64,000 nt of DNA from Nitzschia sp. pyKryTriq1. Lineage: Eukaryota; Bacillariophyta; Bacillariophyceae; Bacillariales; Bacillariaceae. The position numbers and the translations under genes are program-made. Numbering within the stretch: the stretch's first letter is position 1; every line of letters begins with the position of its first letter. The DNA lies in contig OY101120.1 of the NCBI GenBank assembly GCA_956465555.1, positions 868,001 through 932,000 of the forward strand. Direction: 5' to 3'. Under the pieces are notes generated by a model. That model worked only from the letters and a program-made list of their open reading frames with translations. It had not been told where the DNA came from and searched no databases. Of the stretch, positions 35,678-48,732 are shown in pieces.

Positions 35678-36320
35678 TCAAAAGCGATTGCTGCGTCGCT
35701 TTCGAGAACGAAGCGGAGAGAAAGTGGGTACTAGGACTCTACGGAGCATGGTTTCGTCCTCATAGCCGGGGGAAATCAGCAATGGATACGCTAGAGTTTG
35801 TGGCGGGGGTGGAGAAGTCGATTTCGGAGCACGAGTCGTCGTCATCGAAGAAGAAGAAGATTGATGCATTTCACCGTGGAAAAGACGGGTGCGGGGGGTG
35901 CATGGCGCTGAAACCGTATCAACGTTACTGACAACAGACGACTCCTCACTCTTTTGACAATCTAGTTGGCGTCTTTTCTGCAGTTCTTGCTCCTCTTTCC
36001 GCCGGGCTTTCTCCTTTTGTTCCTTCCGAACGTGCCGTCTGCGGAGCATTTTACGATGGATCTGAAACTCGTCGTCGTTGTCGATGGGTGGGGAGTCTAC
36101 TAGGGAGTGGAAAGAAAAGGAAGGAGATATGAGTGGAATGTTTCATTTACGGGCAAGAGCCCCAGCAGTCATCAATCAATTGTCCACGAGTCATTCATCG
36201 TGCAAGGTAGAACCTACCAGAAATCTTTGGATCTTCAAACATGTCGGCGCAGAGGTTTCGGTACCGAGACTGAAGTTTGTTGAAGCGGTGGTTGCAAGAA
36301 ATGAGCGTTGACTTAGTCAT
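35678..36320 (-). CDS. Small basic unknown protein, two exons
   Basis: Exon 1 is 36320..36218 and exon 2 is 36099..35678, joined across a 118-bp intron (ATTTCTG|GTAGGT ... CCCTAG|TAGACTCC); 174 aa. The N-terminus is MTKSTLISCNHRFNKLQSRY. Next comes a highly basic helix (FQIHRKMLRRRHVRKEQKEKAR and on to KRRQLD), then a Ser/Thr/Pro-rich tail ending RSRKRRSNRF. The basic clusters could be nuclear localisation signals. The splice is supported by canonical ends, phase and a start ATG that opens directly on the 5' exon, but no family is recognised. Confidence 0.6.
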
Positions 36321-37114
36321 CGTTTTTGATAGTCTAATAGCGATGCGATGAGAAAATGTAAAAGATATTGATTCCAGGAAGGCGTTGCAATCTTTGTCGT
36401 GGTTTTCCGACCGTGCGATGATGTGTGCCGTGGTTTCTTCGTCTACAACCGCACAGTAGTTACTACAGGTAGCTAGACAACAGTTGTCTTGCTGAATTGT
36501 TGGGTGAATATGGCAAGCAACGTTCTATCTATCTACCAGTATGAAGAAGAGAGATGGGATGAAGGACCATTATAATAATCCTCCAGACCGTTGGACTACA
36601 GTACCTGTACCGCCACTGCTGTTGTGTCTACTTTGCAACCTAACGATCGATCGTTGGTGGTTGTTCAAAAAATAAAATTGGCGTTTCAAAGTTGTGATTT
36701 TGAACTGCTTTCACTACCGGCCTCGCGGCGCGCCAAAAGTTATTTAACAACCATGTCCAACCAGTTGTCGTGTTACTTAACATATTTGATATTCAATGGT
36801 TGGAATTGAATTTGATTCCATTTATTGCGATTTATTTATTTAACGAGATTGGTTCATTTGCGGTTGAATACGGAACTTCTAAGACCCAGCAAACGGGAAC
36901 CATAACAGCTCACATTTTGAATGATTGGCGGGCAACGGCTCGTGGCACGAAGTACGAATAACGAGCACATCTTTTCTTGTCGTTTCAATTCCCCCCTCTC
37001 TAGCCAAGCTTTACCGTAATGAATACTTTCCATTGACATTTAAAATCTATTCCCGTCCTAAAAGCAACTGTTGATACAGTAGTAGTCTCTCTAGAGTAGT
37101 TATTCGTATGTATC
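36321..37114. other. Intergenic region, nothing recognised
   Basis: The 794-bp gap lies upstream of the small basic-protein gene and downstream of the PH-domain gene. The middle (about 36720-36880) is AT-rich. I see no gene or repeat. Confidence 0.5.
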
Positions 37115-39708
37115 TCAGAATGTTATTTCGATCTCAGGCTCAACGGGTTCCGGTGGAATATCGCCAAAGGTAGTGTGATCCAGCAGAAGCTTGCCGACTT
37201 CGTAGATATCGGTATGCTTCACAAGAACGCTCTGCGTGGTTCTAGTTAGACCCACAGCTCGCGGGATACCATTGCTGACAATGTCGGAAATGCTAGTGTG
37301 GCAGTACACCTCAGCATCCCGATCCATGTGGCCCGCCGTCTCAAATTCAATGTGGTCCACGTATTTGTAAGGGATCGTCTTGTACTTGACTCGTTGCCCA
37401 GACAACCCCTTCGTATCAATGATGAGGAAACGACGATTTGTATAGAGAAACATATCTCTAGCCTGTCTGAATGCCCGGAGAATTTTCTCTTCTTCCAGTA
37501 GCATGGGGATGTCGAAATGCAGCTTGGCGTCCAGCTCCGAAGGATCGATTTCTTTGGAATTGTCAAAAAATCCAGCGGCCAGGCTATTCCACCCAACAGC
37601 TTTACGCTCGTGGTTAGAGTAATCTTTTGGCCCAAAACGGATTGTCGAATCTGTTGGGCGACCGAGGATAAATCCAGTCAAGAGCTTTTGAATCTGCATG
37701 ATGTCGGTTTTGCCAGATCGAAAGTCCATGTTTACTTTGGCAAGCTGCCAGCGATTGCGCGTATACAGGTTGAGTTCAGAGTCGCGATCCCAGATCCCAG
37801 CGGATTCCACAGAGTAGGCTTGCACACTCCTGTAGGGGATTGACGTATATTCAATCTTACATCCAACTAGTCCTTGGACGTCAATCGTCATGATTCGGAT
37901 ATTAGTGAATAGCGTGACGTCGCGGCCAGCCTTGAAAGCCATCAAGACCCTTTCCTTGTCCAAAAGAATTTTCGTATTCGTGTGAAACTCAGTATCCAAT
38001 TCTGTAGGATCCAATTCCCGCTGATCCCCTCCTAGCCACTGAAAGAGGCGTTCGAATCCTTTGGGATCAGGGGAGGCGCTAGTCAATGCCTCCAAACCAA
38101 TCGGGGCGCCCCTTTCCAGACTGCTAATATCGATGATTCGTCGAGAGAGGTAGTACTTCAACTTGTACAAGTCCACACAATTCTTGTTGAAGTCTAGTTC
38201 GCTGCCCATTAGAAAAAATAAAATTAGCAATCACACCAATCTCATTTTTCATCGAATGTCACAACCAAAAACAAAATGGCAAACTTACAAGCAAGACTCT
38301 TCTGGCCTCGGGGGAATGGGAGGCTTCGGTGGAGAATTATCATCCCCGGCCTCTCCAGCTTCACCGGGCCAAAAATTCATCTCGGTGTACAGGATCACCT
38401 CAGTATCAAAGTCAATCATCCACCCAGCGGAACGGATTCCAAACGCCACAAACTGGAAAAGGAAAAGGACAGAATGACAATGAGCGTTCTTGGCACAGTG
38501 CCGCGATGAAGCCTTGTTTTGTTGATGTCACTACTTACCCTCTCCCATGGTACGGAAAAATACTCAATCTTCTTTCCAAACAAACCCTTCTTGTCAATGG
38601 TGATCAAGCGCTTGGTTGTAAACAAGGTCACATCACGATGGCCCTGAAATGCCATCTCAACGACTTCGCTTCCTTGCAGGATGGGAGGATCGTGATGGAG
38701 GACACGGTCCATCGCGTTGGCATCGACGGGTCGCTCGTTGAAGCGGAGTCCAGTGAGTAGACCAAAAATCCCACCTTCTGAATCTTGATGGCCCTCATAC
38801 CTATCCACATCGGAAAGTGGAGCCTTGTCATCTCCTAGGACGTGGTTGCAAAGAAGTTTCTGAATTGCCCACAGATTGGCCTTTCCATGACGAAAGTCTT
38901 GATTCAGCTGATACAAGCTTCCACACATGTTGGTGAAGATTCGCAACTCGGTATCTCGATCCAATAGTGCGCCAGCAGTTTGCACATAAAAGGCGTGAAT
39001 CGAGCTGTATGGAAGTGTCAGAAATTCAATTTTCTTGCCAATCAGTCCCTTCACATTGACGAACAAAATTCGTCGGTTCGTAAAACACTTGGTGTCTCGA
39101 CCACTCTTGAAAGCCAGCTCCACCTTTTCATCTTCCAACAAGATGGGGAAATCCGTCTTGAAATGAGTCTCCACTTCCTGAGCATCCACTTGTTTTGCGT
39201 TGTCTCCCAGCCAGTCAATGACGTTGCCCGCCTTCGTTTGCTTTTGATCCATATGCGGTGGCACGGGATCAACGTAATCGGAAGTGCCGCGATCTTGCGA
39301 CCAGGGAATCTTCACGTTCAAGAGTGCGTGGATCTGGAACATATCCACATTGGTGGCTGAGAAATCCATGGAAACCATAGAGTGGGAAGAAGTGTAAATG
39401 TTGAGCTCACAATCATCATCCAGCAGCGCACCAGAAGTCTGGATGCTGAAGGCACGGATCTTATCGTAGGGGATGCTAAGGTAGTTCTTGCGCTTGCTAC
39501 CAAATCCCTTTCCGTCCTTGATGAGGATGCGGTGCGACGTAAAGTACTCCTTGTCCCGCCCTTTGCCTCCTCGATCTTTGAACGCAAGATCGATGGTCTC
39601 CTTCTCGTTCAACAAGTGAGGATACTTCGATCGCATGCGGCTCTCAGCCTCTTTGGCGTCGACCTTGTAAGCGTTGTCAAAGACGAAATCATACCAGACC
39701 CCGCCCAT
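37115..39708 (-). CDS. Five tandem bacterial-type PH domains, three exons
   Basis: Exons 39708..38539, 38452..38289 and 38201..37115 join in frame (introns 86 and 87 bp) to 806 aa. The protein is five repeats of one unit: a short helix (VDAQEVETHF or equivalent), ILLEDEKVELAFKSGRD, a CFTNRRILFVNVKGL strand, then KKIEFLTLPYSSIHAF and a SAG/TAG...DRDTEL strand. The units start near residues 12, 167, 322, 480 and 630. The pattern matches the bacterial PH-like domain PF08000 (DUF1696). Unit 3 spans both introns and has a Pro/Gly-rich insert (SPPKPPIPPRP). Bacterial members are small single-domain proteins; ligands are unknown. A scaffold or lipid/protein-binding role is only inference. The ATG at 39708 is preferred over an upstream GTG. 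Confidence 0.88.
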
Positions 39709-40018
39709 CTTGAGTACGTACACGTACTGCGCTTCGTACGATCCTTGCTATTTGTTCTGAAACCCGTTGCGACTCTTGTTGGACCGCAATCTTTTAGTCG
39801 CCCGATTGGTTTTATGATCATAACGATGATGATGAGTGATGAGACGAGGAACGAGGGGCTGGATTAAGATTCTTCTTCTCATTCCCCCTCAACTGCACGT
39901 AGAAAACACGTTTACGGTATACCGGTACCTGGTACGGTACTGTACATTGTACCTGGCATATCCATAGTGAGATTGATGTGCCAAACGAATACAACTGTGA
40001 TCGGTAATATGACCGATC

Positions 40019-40028
40019 GTGACGTCAC
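40019..40028. promoter_or_regulatory. CRE-like palindrome
   Basis: GTGACGTCAC is a full cAMP-response-element palindrome (TGACGTCA core), the bZIP consensus. It lies about 311 bp upstream of the PH-domain gene ATG, a plausible promoter distance. TGACGT elements are known CO2/cAMP-responsive motifs in diatoms; activity here is inferred. Confidence 0.4.
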
Positions 40029-40308
40029 ATGGTGCCTCGTGCTACACCTTCGCCTCGGAAAGATCCAAAATCATCGCAGACCAAATACGAAGTAGTTAGC
40101 GATAGACTCAACAATAGACACAATCTCTTATCTTGTTGTGTACATCTTTTCTCTCTTTCTTTACCGTCTCTCATGTAAGTAGATAGATATCACCGTTGAT
40201 TTTACTTGGTTTATCAGACCCAAAACTCTGTATGATGAATCCACGTGATGTTGGAACAATGGGATAATGATGATCGTGAGCCAGTGTGGGCCACAAGCAA
40301 TTTATTAT

Positions 40309-40446
40309 GGCGGGCATCGCCGGCTTCGGCCATGAAAAAATGCAGATGACACGACGATACAAGGATACAATGATGAAGATGCATGATGTGTGATGTATTT
40401 TCTTACTAAAGGGCGGGCATCGCCGGCTTCGGCCATGAAAAAATGC
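40309..40446. repeat. Pair of 35-bp direct repeats
   Basis: The same 35 bp, from GGCGGGCATCGCC through GGCTTCGGCC to ATGAAAAAATGC, occur at 40309-40343 and 40412-40446 with no mismatch, 103 bp apart. Each copy contains a short GCCG/CGGC stem. Only two copies, so not an array. Confidence 0.9.
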
Positions 40447-41004
40447 TTAAATGACGAATGTAGCGGATACCGACACTTGCGACAATGATGGGCCGGGTGC
40501 CTGTTTTGTCGTTAGGACTTCGTAGTAATTTTTCAACCCACCGATTGACTCAGTGGACTCTTTTCACCCGTCAGCCGGGCAGGGCGGTAAATAATAAGAC
40601 TCAGCCGGGATCATCAGCGCTATCTGCACTTCTACGGAGACGATGGAGTAGAGAGAGGTGACGAAGCACAGGGGGATGAACAGCATCTTTTACCCCTAAG
40701 CCATTCTTTACCTTGTTGGAAAGGTTTGTTGTATTATTTATGGAAGCTATACGACTTGGGGGTATTCGTACGTGTACCTTTTTTGTGAGGGGTCAGCAGG
40801 CAGGGGTCGTTCCCGGTGTGCCCGATGCGGTTTACCACCAGATCACATCACTGGAGTGAAAAGTGGGGAGACCATGCATTTCCTGCCTCAACTAGTAGTA
40901 GAGTAGTAGCTACTCCCGCATCAAGTGAAAGAAGTTATTCATATTCGATCTGATACAATAGAATACTGGTGCCAAGACTGTTCAACTAGCTGGCCACCTA
41001 AGCC

Positions 41005-43962
41005 CTACCGAGTACTAGCAGCTTTTACAATCGACGGTCGTTTCCCCTTCTTCAAACCTACTTTGAGTTTCCGCTCTGACGTTCCAGTACTTTCGACGCT
41101 TGAGGCTGGAGATTTGCTTCGGGATGGACGCCTGCTCCGCATTATCTTTCGTCCTGCTCGTGACTGTCGTTGCTCTGAATTGGCGGCTGGAGACTTGATT
41201 CGAGACCGATTCTTTTCTAGCTTCGGTTTCGGCTCAGAATGCTCGGTATCAGAGTCAGGTAGATGGCTCTTTAAACGATTCTTCAGAATAGACCTCGTTT
41301 CAGAACGGTCCGAACCCGATCCAGGTGATTGGACCTTTAGAATTGATCTTTGCATGCCATGCTCCGATCCGGAACCAGGTGAACGGCTCCTTGATCGCGA
41401 ACGCAGAATGCGGCCGCGGTTGCCTTCTTCGGAAGAGTTCAAATCATCTTGAGCCGAGGTAGGTGACTGACTCCGACTTCGAAGGCGAATCCTAATTCCT
41501 GATCTCTCTTGTTCGGCGTATCTAGACACCATTTTTGCCAGGTCTGCCGGGTCGGCACTTTTGGTTCTGCGGATCATTGTTCTTCTATCGTTTTTCATCT
41601 CGATGCTAGCTTTCGATGGCACCCGTCCGCTACCTGCCTTCGTAACTTTCACATTGTCTCGCATTGAAGCAAGGTTTGTGTTGTACCAAGACTCTTTAAT
41701 GTCTTCTTCTGAATCATCATCGTCATCCGAAGATATCGATACGCTGTCAAGGTCAGAATCTTCGGCAAAATCGTCACCAGCCTTACTGCCTTCCGAAGAC
41801 GACCAATCATCCATTGCCATTTCGCTCAGCGAAATCGTCTTCGATTTGGATTCTTCGCTCTTTGAGTTCTCCATTGTTTCTTCTTCACGTTTCATTTCAA
41901 TGATATACTTCTTCATCAGCGACTCACCCTTTTCTTCCCACAATTTTCTGTTTCTGATCGCGTTATTTAGATATTCATCACTCGCGTCGCCGTGGATGCC
42001 ACATTCATTCAACTTCTTGGCGAGAGGGATGATGTAGAAATCGAAAAACCCAAACTCGCCTTTGTACCAAGTATCGGTAGGGTCCTGATCCGCCCGTCCG
42101 TTCTTGTAGGCCCTGTACATTTCTCTGTACAACCTATGATTCCACTTCTTGAAGACATCGAAGGAACTCATTGTGTGGGATACATCGGCAACTTGAATGA
42201 GCGTTTCCACAACAAATGTAGCTTTACGACGAACCAAATCCATATGGGCACTAGTAGCTCGTTCCTCATCTTCTTGCGCTTCCAAAGCATCTGCTGCGCG
42301 GCCTTTGCGTAATGCGGCGAGCTCCTTGTCTGCAATGTCCGTAGCCATAACAGCTGTTACTACCAACGAACGGAAGTTGATCAATTCTGACCGAAGTTTA
42401 AAAATGGACTCTCGAAGCTCCTTATAACAAGGTTCCATCAACAGATTCCATGCCAGCTCAATGCTGTTTTGTTCTGCAACCGACTTGTTTTTGTAAGCCC
42501 CGGCAACGTGGGCTCGCTCTTTGACGAGCTGAGCATTGGGCACACCTGAGTGGTCAACATCATGAATCATCGCGGCGAAAACTAGAGCAAAATGATTCCA
42601 TGGCTCTCTCGCCACACCATAACCGTGTTTCAGATTTCGGTAGTCCAATTCTTCGTCCGGGTAGCTGACTAGGCCGATGACTTTGTCCACGGCCTGTAGC
42701 ACGGTCGAAGCGTGCTCAAAGTTGTGAAACGGGTTGTCACGGTACATGGATGATATAACAACGATGAAATCTCGTAGTTGTCTCTGGACCACAGGGTCTA
42801 CCTCAATTGTATTTGGGTTTCTCTTGAGCCTTGAAGGTCCTTCTGTCGGCACATTGATCGTTGTTTGAACTTCTTCCAAAACGTGTCCAGTCCTGATGTC
42901 AAAATTTCCAAAGTCCACCAATTCCACGGATGACTCATCGTCAGATTTTCCATCTCTCAGTGCATAAATGTGCTTGAGCGCATGAAGCATGATGCCGAAG
43001 TTTCGTTCGACTAGTGCTTCAGCCTCTCGTGACAGCTTGATATCACCTAGCCCCAGTCTTCCAAGAAGCTTGAATCTCGCCCACTGATCATCACTTACAG
43101 CAGTCTTAACTTGCTCGTCGACCGGAAGATATACATGAACTGAGAGATCCAGCGACGCATTGAAAGACGATACCGACCTGGTCAACCTCTCCGACTGACT
43201 CCGTGCAACTCGCTCTTCTCTCTCAGGCGGGGGAATATCCTCGAGGGAAAGGGATGAGTCTGATCCTGATTTATCAAGTGATAATTCTGGTGATTTTGGA
43301 GCATACGGATCGCGCTTGAGGGCAGCACTGTTATCTCGTTGAGGAAGTGTCCGCCGATTGAAGGACTGAGTGGGTTCGAATTTGCCAAGACTATCCAATA
43401 CGCTCTTTCTGGATTCCGATCGCTCTCTCCGTTTCAGCTGCTGAGATCGGAGCAAAGGCACTTTCCCATCTTTCTTGTTCAGCGGTTTCTCTTCTTTTTG
43501 TTCCACCTTCTTATCAGGAGATTTCAAATTCATTTGCTGGGCTAAATCACCCTCGCTCTTGCTTTTCTTCTTCTTCGCTTTAGCCTTCTCATTGTTCTTT
43601 TTCGGCTCTTTCGGTTTGGGCCCTTTTTTCTTAATAAGAGCTGCACTTTTCTTGGTCGATTCTTCCTTTCCATTTTCCACTGCCGGTGGGGAACTATGTG
43701 GCGGGCTGATCTTTCTATCGAGCGTCGTTGCTGAGCGTATCGCGCTGTTCTGACGAATTCGCTGCCCAGTTTTGATAGTACGAAAAGCAGGCGGTAAATC
43801 GGTTTGATCGTCGGGCTCGCTCACGGGTAGGCTGCTTGTAGATGCCGTACCCTCGCTTGGCGTCAATTCTCGTGAATTGCCGACTGGCGGCTCGTGCTTC
43901 AACTTTTCACGAAGTTGCCAACCACTTAACTTCCGCCGAAGCGGCATTACGTTTCCGATCAT
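41005..43962 (-). CDS. Class I 3',5'-cyclic nucleotide phosphodiesterase
   Basis: A 985-aa single-exon frame. The catalytic PDEase_I domain spans about residues 340-690, with metal-binding HNFEHAST (near 410), HDVDHSGVPN (near 465) and the ADVSHTM aspartate (near 600). It hydrolyses cAMP and/or cGMP; the sequence alone does not settle which. The first 290 residues are Lys/Ser/Pro/Glu-rich and disordered. The last 230 form an acidic Ser/Asp stretch and then repeated RSRSxSP/SPGSGS motifs reminiscent of SR proteins. In diatoms many such domains are fused to a receptor-type guanylate cyclase; here no transmembrane or cyclase part is present, so the enzyme is probably soluble. The ATG at 43962 opens the frame. 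Confidence 0.93.
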   Translation of the reverse strand: MIGNVMPLRRKLSGWQLREKLKHEPPVGNSRELTPSEGTASTSSLPVSEPDDQTDLPPAFRTIKTGQRIRQNSAIRSATTLDRKISPPHSSPPAVENGKEESTKKSAALIKKKGPKPKEPKKNNEKAKAKKKKSKSEGDLAQQMNLKSPDKKVEQKEEKPLNKKDGKVPLLRSQQLKRRERSESRKSVLDSLGKFEPTQSFNRRTLPQRDNSAALKRDPYAPKSPELSLDKSGSDSSLSLEDIPPPEREERVARSQSERLTRSVSSFNASLDLSVHVYLPVDEQVKTAVSDDQWARFKLLGRLGLGDIKLSREAEALVERNFGIMLHALKHIYALRDGKSDDESSVELVDFGNFDIRTGHVLEEVQTTINVPTEGPSRLKRNPNTIEVDPVVQRQLRDFIVVISSMYRDNPFHNFEHASTVLQAVDKVIGLVSYPDEELDYRNLKHGYGVAREPWNHFALVFAAMIHDVDHSGVPNAQLVKERAHVAGAYKNKSVAEQNSIELAWNLLMEPCYKELRESIFKLRSELINFRSLVVTAVMATDIADKELAALRKGRAADALEAQEDEERATSAHMDLVRRKATFVVETLIQVADVSHTMSSFDVFKKWNHRLYREMYRAYKNGRADQDPTDTWYKGEFGFFDFYIIPLAKKLNECGIHGDASDEYLNNAIRNRKLWEEKGESLMKKYIIEMKREEETMENSKSEESKSKTISLSEMAMDDWSSSEGSKAGDDFAEDSDLDSVSISSDDDDDSEEDIKESWYNTNLASMRDNVKVTKAGSGRVPSKASIEMKNDRRTMIRRTKSADPADLAKMVSRYAEQERSGIRIRLRSRSQSPTSAQDDLNSSEEGNRGRILRSRSRSRSPGSGSEHGMQRSILKVQSPGSGSDRSETRSILKNRLKSHLPDSDTEHSEPKPKLEKNRSRIKSPAANSEQRQSRAGRKIMRSRRPSRSKSPASSVESTGTSERKLKVGLKKGKRPSIVKAASTR

Positions 43963-44519
43963 GACGGTGTATAGGAGCAGTGCTCGACGAGTTCAAGAAT
44001 TAACCACAAGCGGTGTGATTTTTCAAAATATCTCTCTCTTTCTCTTTCCACGCAGACTTGATGTTGTTCCCTGTTTGAAACAAAGGTGACTTTCTCCTTT
44101 TTTGTTCAATGACAACTACCGGTAGCTAGAATGGTGCCGGCCAAAAGGAAAAGAGCATTCGTGTAACAATTTTTCTGTGTCCAGTGTGGCTGGATACTAC
44201 AGTAAGCAGAAAAAGACCCATCCCCGCCCACACATCGCTGAATGACGACGGCGAGCGAAACGCTATTTTCTTATCCGGCCCCGCCTTGAAGCACGAACAG
44301 AGAGAAGAAATCACAGCTCTCTATTGCTGTACTACCGTACGACGAGTAAGCAGGAGCGGCTGTGCACCACCAAGATAGAGGCACCCTCTCCTGACCAAAT
44401 AGTATTGCCCTTTGAGGGCTTGGGCCTTTCTAATCTTAGTGCCCTAATCGTTGTTCATGATATAGCCCTTAATTAAAAATTTAGTACATATGCACTTCGA
44501 TATTCTGAATTACGAGTAC

Positions 44520-45005
44520 AACGGACACACTGGTACATACCGTGCGTAGACTACCGGTACTAAGGTACATACCGGTAACACCGGTAGCCAGTACCTACAG
44601 ATCGCACGAACAATGGGTTAAAACAAGCTACTAGCTACCGGTAGACTACCGGTAGTATGTACCTGGTAATTGTAGCAGGTTGAACTTCTCATCCAGCGGC
44701 GGCCGGACCACGACGACTTCTTATTCTTGAGGAGACCCTCCTCTCTGATGATGACGACTGCGACTGTGCTTTTCATACGTGGTACAGTACTGTACCGCGA
44801 CGTACAGACAAGTACCAGCTTCGCAATCAGTCGTCTTCGTCTCCCATCTTTTCTCTACTACTACTACTACTCTCTACTCTCTCTACTAGTAGTAGTAGAG
44901 AGGTAGTAGTCTACCTACTACTACTAACTAACTCACTGATTACAATTAGTAGCTACCGGTAGTACCGGTAGAGTAAAGCTACAGAGTACAGCACAAGTAC
45001 GTTGT
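44520..45005. repeat. GTAC-palindrome island 3
   Basis: Many TACCGGTA-type words: ACTACCGGTACTAAGGTAC, ACCGGTAACACCGGTAGCC, CTACCGGTAGACTACCGGTA, GGTACAGTACTGTACC (near 44782), AGCTACCGGTAGTACCGGTA (near 44953). Confidence 0.75.
44852..44930. repeat. CTA/TAG microsatellite foldback
   Basis: CTCTACTACTACTACTAC is followed after about 20 nt by CTAGTAGTAGTAGAG, which is its complement, and then by another CTACTACTACTA run. Triplet units of both orientations alternate, so the region can form nested hairpins. Confidence 0.8.
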
Positions 45006-45389
45006 CAGCATGGCGCGGCTATTGTCGTTCCGGCGGACGACAGATTCATGGCTCTCGACCGTCAAGGTAGTAGCTAAATTAGACCGTGCACTTTTTCGCT
45101 GCTTTGCGATTCCACTCTAGTAGTAGTAGACCTACCTACAGTAGTAGAGAATAGTACTGGAGAGGATCTACTACAACCAGGAAGAAAAGAGGCTGATGCT
45201 CCCTCTCTCTTACGTAGGAGTAGACGGCAATGATTTCAAGCGACGACTCCATGCTAACCTTCCAGCCTAGAAATGAGCATGCTCAGGAATTACAATTTAC
45301 ATGGAAGCTACAATACCGTCACACCACTCAACTCAACTTCATAAGATTCTATTGATTACCAATGTATATAAAATGGACGAGTGTCCAGC

Positions 45390-47269
<1,880 letters not shown>

Positions 47270-48042
47270 TTTAGAGTAGATTATTGTCCAAGGGATGGAA
47301 GAAATATGAGTGCGACGCAAGCACTTGGGATTGAAGAAAGAATCAATCTGAAATTTCAGTGGCGCTGGATGGGATATGGGATCCAAGTAAAGGTGTTGAT
47401 GGTGTGGAAGAGGCCGCCGAAGAGAGAACGTCACGGTCGCGCGTCGTCGGGAGGTCCGCGCAGAACCACGAATTTCTTCTCCTCTCGGGTGAATGCAAGA
47501 CGACACGTATGAACCTTTGGCCTTTGGTGTCGTGAACGGTGATCAGTGATTCATTCGGGAATGAAAGTTTGTGCGTCCTTCGTACGGGAGAATTTAATGG
47601 TACCAGTACCGGTACAGTAGTCTACCGGAACTACTCTAACACGAGGAGGTCGTCGTCATCGTCATAGCACCAAGTCGAAATTCGAAATACTGTACTCATA
47701 GTCCCTAATGAGTTCATGATGGACGACTCGTACTCGCACACGTAGTCTAGTCTCAAAGTACCAGCAATCTTCTCTCCTCTGACGACTGTTTTGTCGAACC
47801 TCATGGTAGCCATAGAATCGAATCCAATCTATCAGCAAGCTCTCGAGCATTGAAAGTTAAGATAATTATTGCATCTGTTTTGTCATCATCTGGTGGTGGC
47901 GTTTTTACCAGAAAATACACAGTGGCGGGACGAGAGAAGAATCACCGATGCTGGAGGAGTTGCAGGATCCGTTCTAAGAAGGGTGCACCGGCTGCTTTTG
48001 TTTTCGGCATCGTTTTTCATACATACTAATTTAGCAAATTAT
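47270..48042. other. Intergenic region
   Basis: The 773-bp gap between the reductoisomerase start and the FabZ stop carries one GTAC cluster (47598-47632, TACCAGTACCGGTACAGTAG). I see no gene. Confidence 0.5.
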
Positions 48043-48732
48043 TCATTTCGCTTGAGCGAAGGTCATTTCTTGAACTTCCACGGCAAGAACTCCGTCCACG
48101 TAGGCCTTGCCTGTCGCCTTGCAGATTCCAAACTTTTTGTTGAATTTTAGTACCTCAACTTCCATAACCAAAGTATCTCCGGGGACGACAGGTTTCTGTA
48201 CAGGAAAAATTCAAAGATGAGTTAAACGAATTAATGATTTGGATCCCACCGATATTGTGTCCGAGAGATCTTCACTCACCTTCCACTTGACTCCATCGGC
48301 TCCACCAAAGAAAAAGATGGCACCTGGTTCTGCCCCATCCAATCCAGCCATGACGCATCCGGCAAGTTGGGCCATGGCCTCTAGTTGCAAGACACCAGGC
48401 ATGATGGGCTTTCCAGGGAAGTGTCCATTGAAGAACTCCTCATTTTTAGTCACTTGTTTGATACCGACGGCCTTTTTACCGGCTTCGTACTCGACGATTT
48501 TGTCAACTAGTGCGAAGGGATATCTGTGGGGCAAGAACTTATCAACGTCTTCCGTGGTGAAAGCGGCCTTGACGTCTTTTGTCAATGCCGAAATGGCAGC
48601 TCCTCCCATCATGGTCGATTCCTCAGTGGCTTCCGCAGTGTCGGCGGCAAGTCGCGTCGCCGCTCCATTGGGAGAGGGGGCAACGAAGGCAGAAGCACAA
48701 GTGATAGAGGCGAGAAGAAGAGCGAGCTTCAT
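48043..48732 (-). CDS. fabZ: FabZ, 3-hydroxyacyl-ACP dehydratase, plastid, two exons
   Basis: Exon 1 is 48732..48280 and exon 2 is 48195..48043, joined across an 84-bp intron (GTGGAAG|GTGAGTG ... GTACAG|AAACCTG); 201 aa. The presequence [19 protein letters not shown] is a clear ASAFAP-type signal. Catalytic His69 is in [11 protein letters not shown] and Glu118 in [11 protein letters not shown], the FabZ hot-dog active site. It dehydrates 3-hydroxyacyl-ACP to trans-2-enoyl-ACP in plastid type II fatty acid synthesis. The second exon adds the rest of the hot-dog sheet ([18 protein letters not shown]) and ends EMTFAQAK. The gene is divergent from the pyruvate dehydrogenase E2 gene. Confidence 0.97.

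Larger units (their letters stand above)
39709..41004. other. Intergenic region with CRE palindrome and a 35-bp direct repeat
   Basis: 1.3 kb upstream of the PH-domain gene and downstream of the phosphodiesterase gene. Besides the CRE site and direct repeats listed separately, there is a small GTAC cluster at 39918-39960 (TACCGGTACCTGGTACGGTA). No gene is evident. Confidence 0.5.
43963..45389. other. Repeat-rich intergenic region
   Basis: 1.4 kb upstream of the phosphodiesterase and downstream of the reductoisomerase gene. It contains GTAC words (44520-45000) and the CTA/TAG foldback (44852-44930). No gene is evident. Confidence 0.55.

Noticed and set aside
40309-40446. CRISPR-like repeat pair
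   Set aside because: Only two copies, no regular spacers and no cas genes; a eukaryotic nuclear context.
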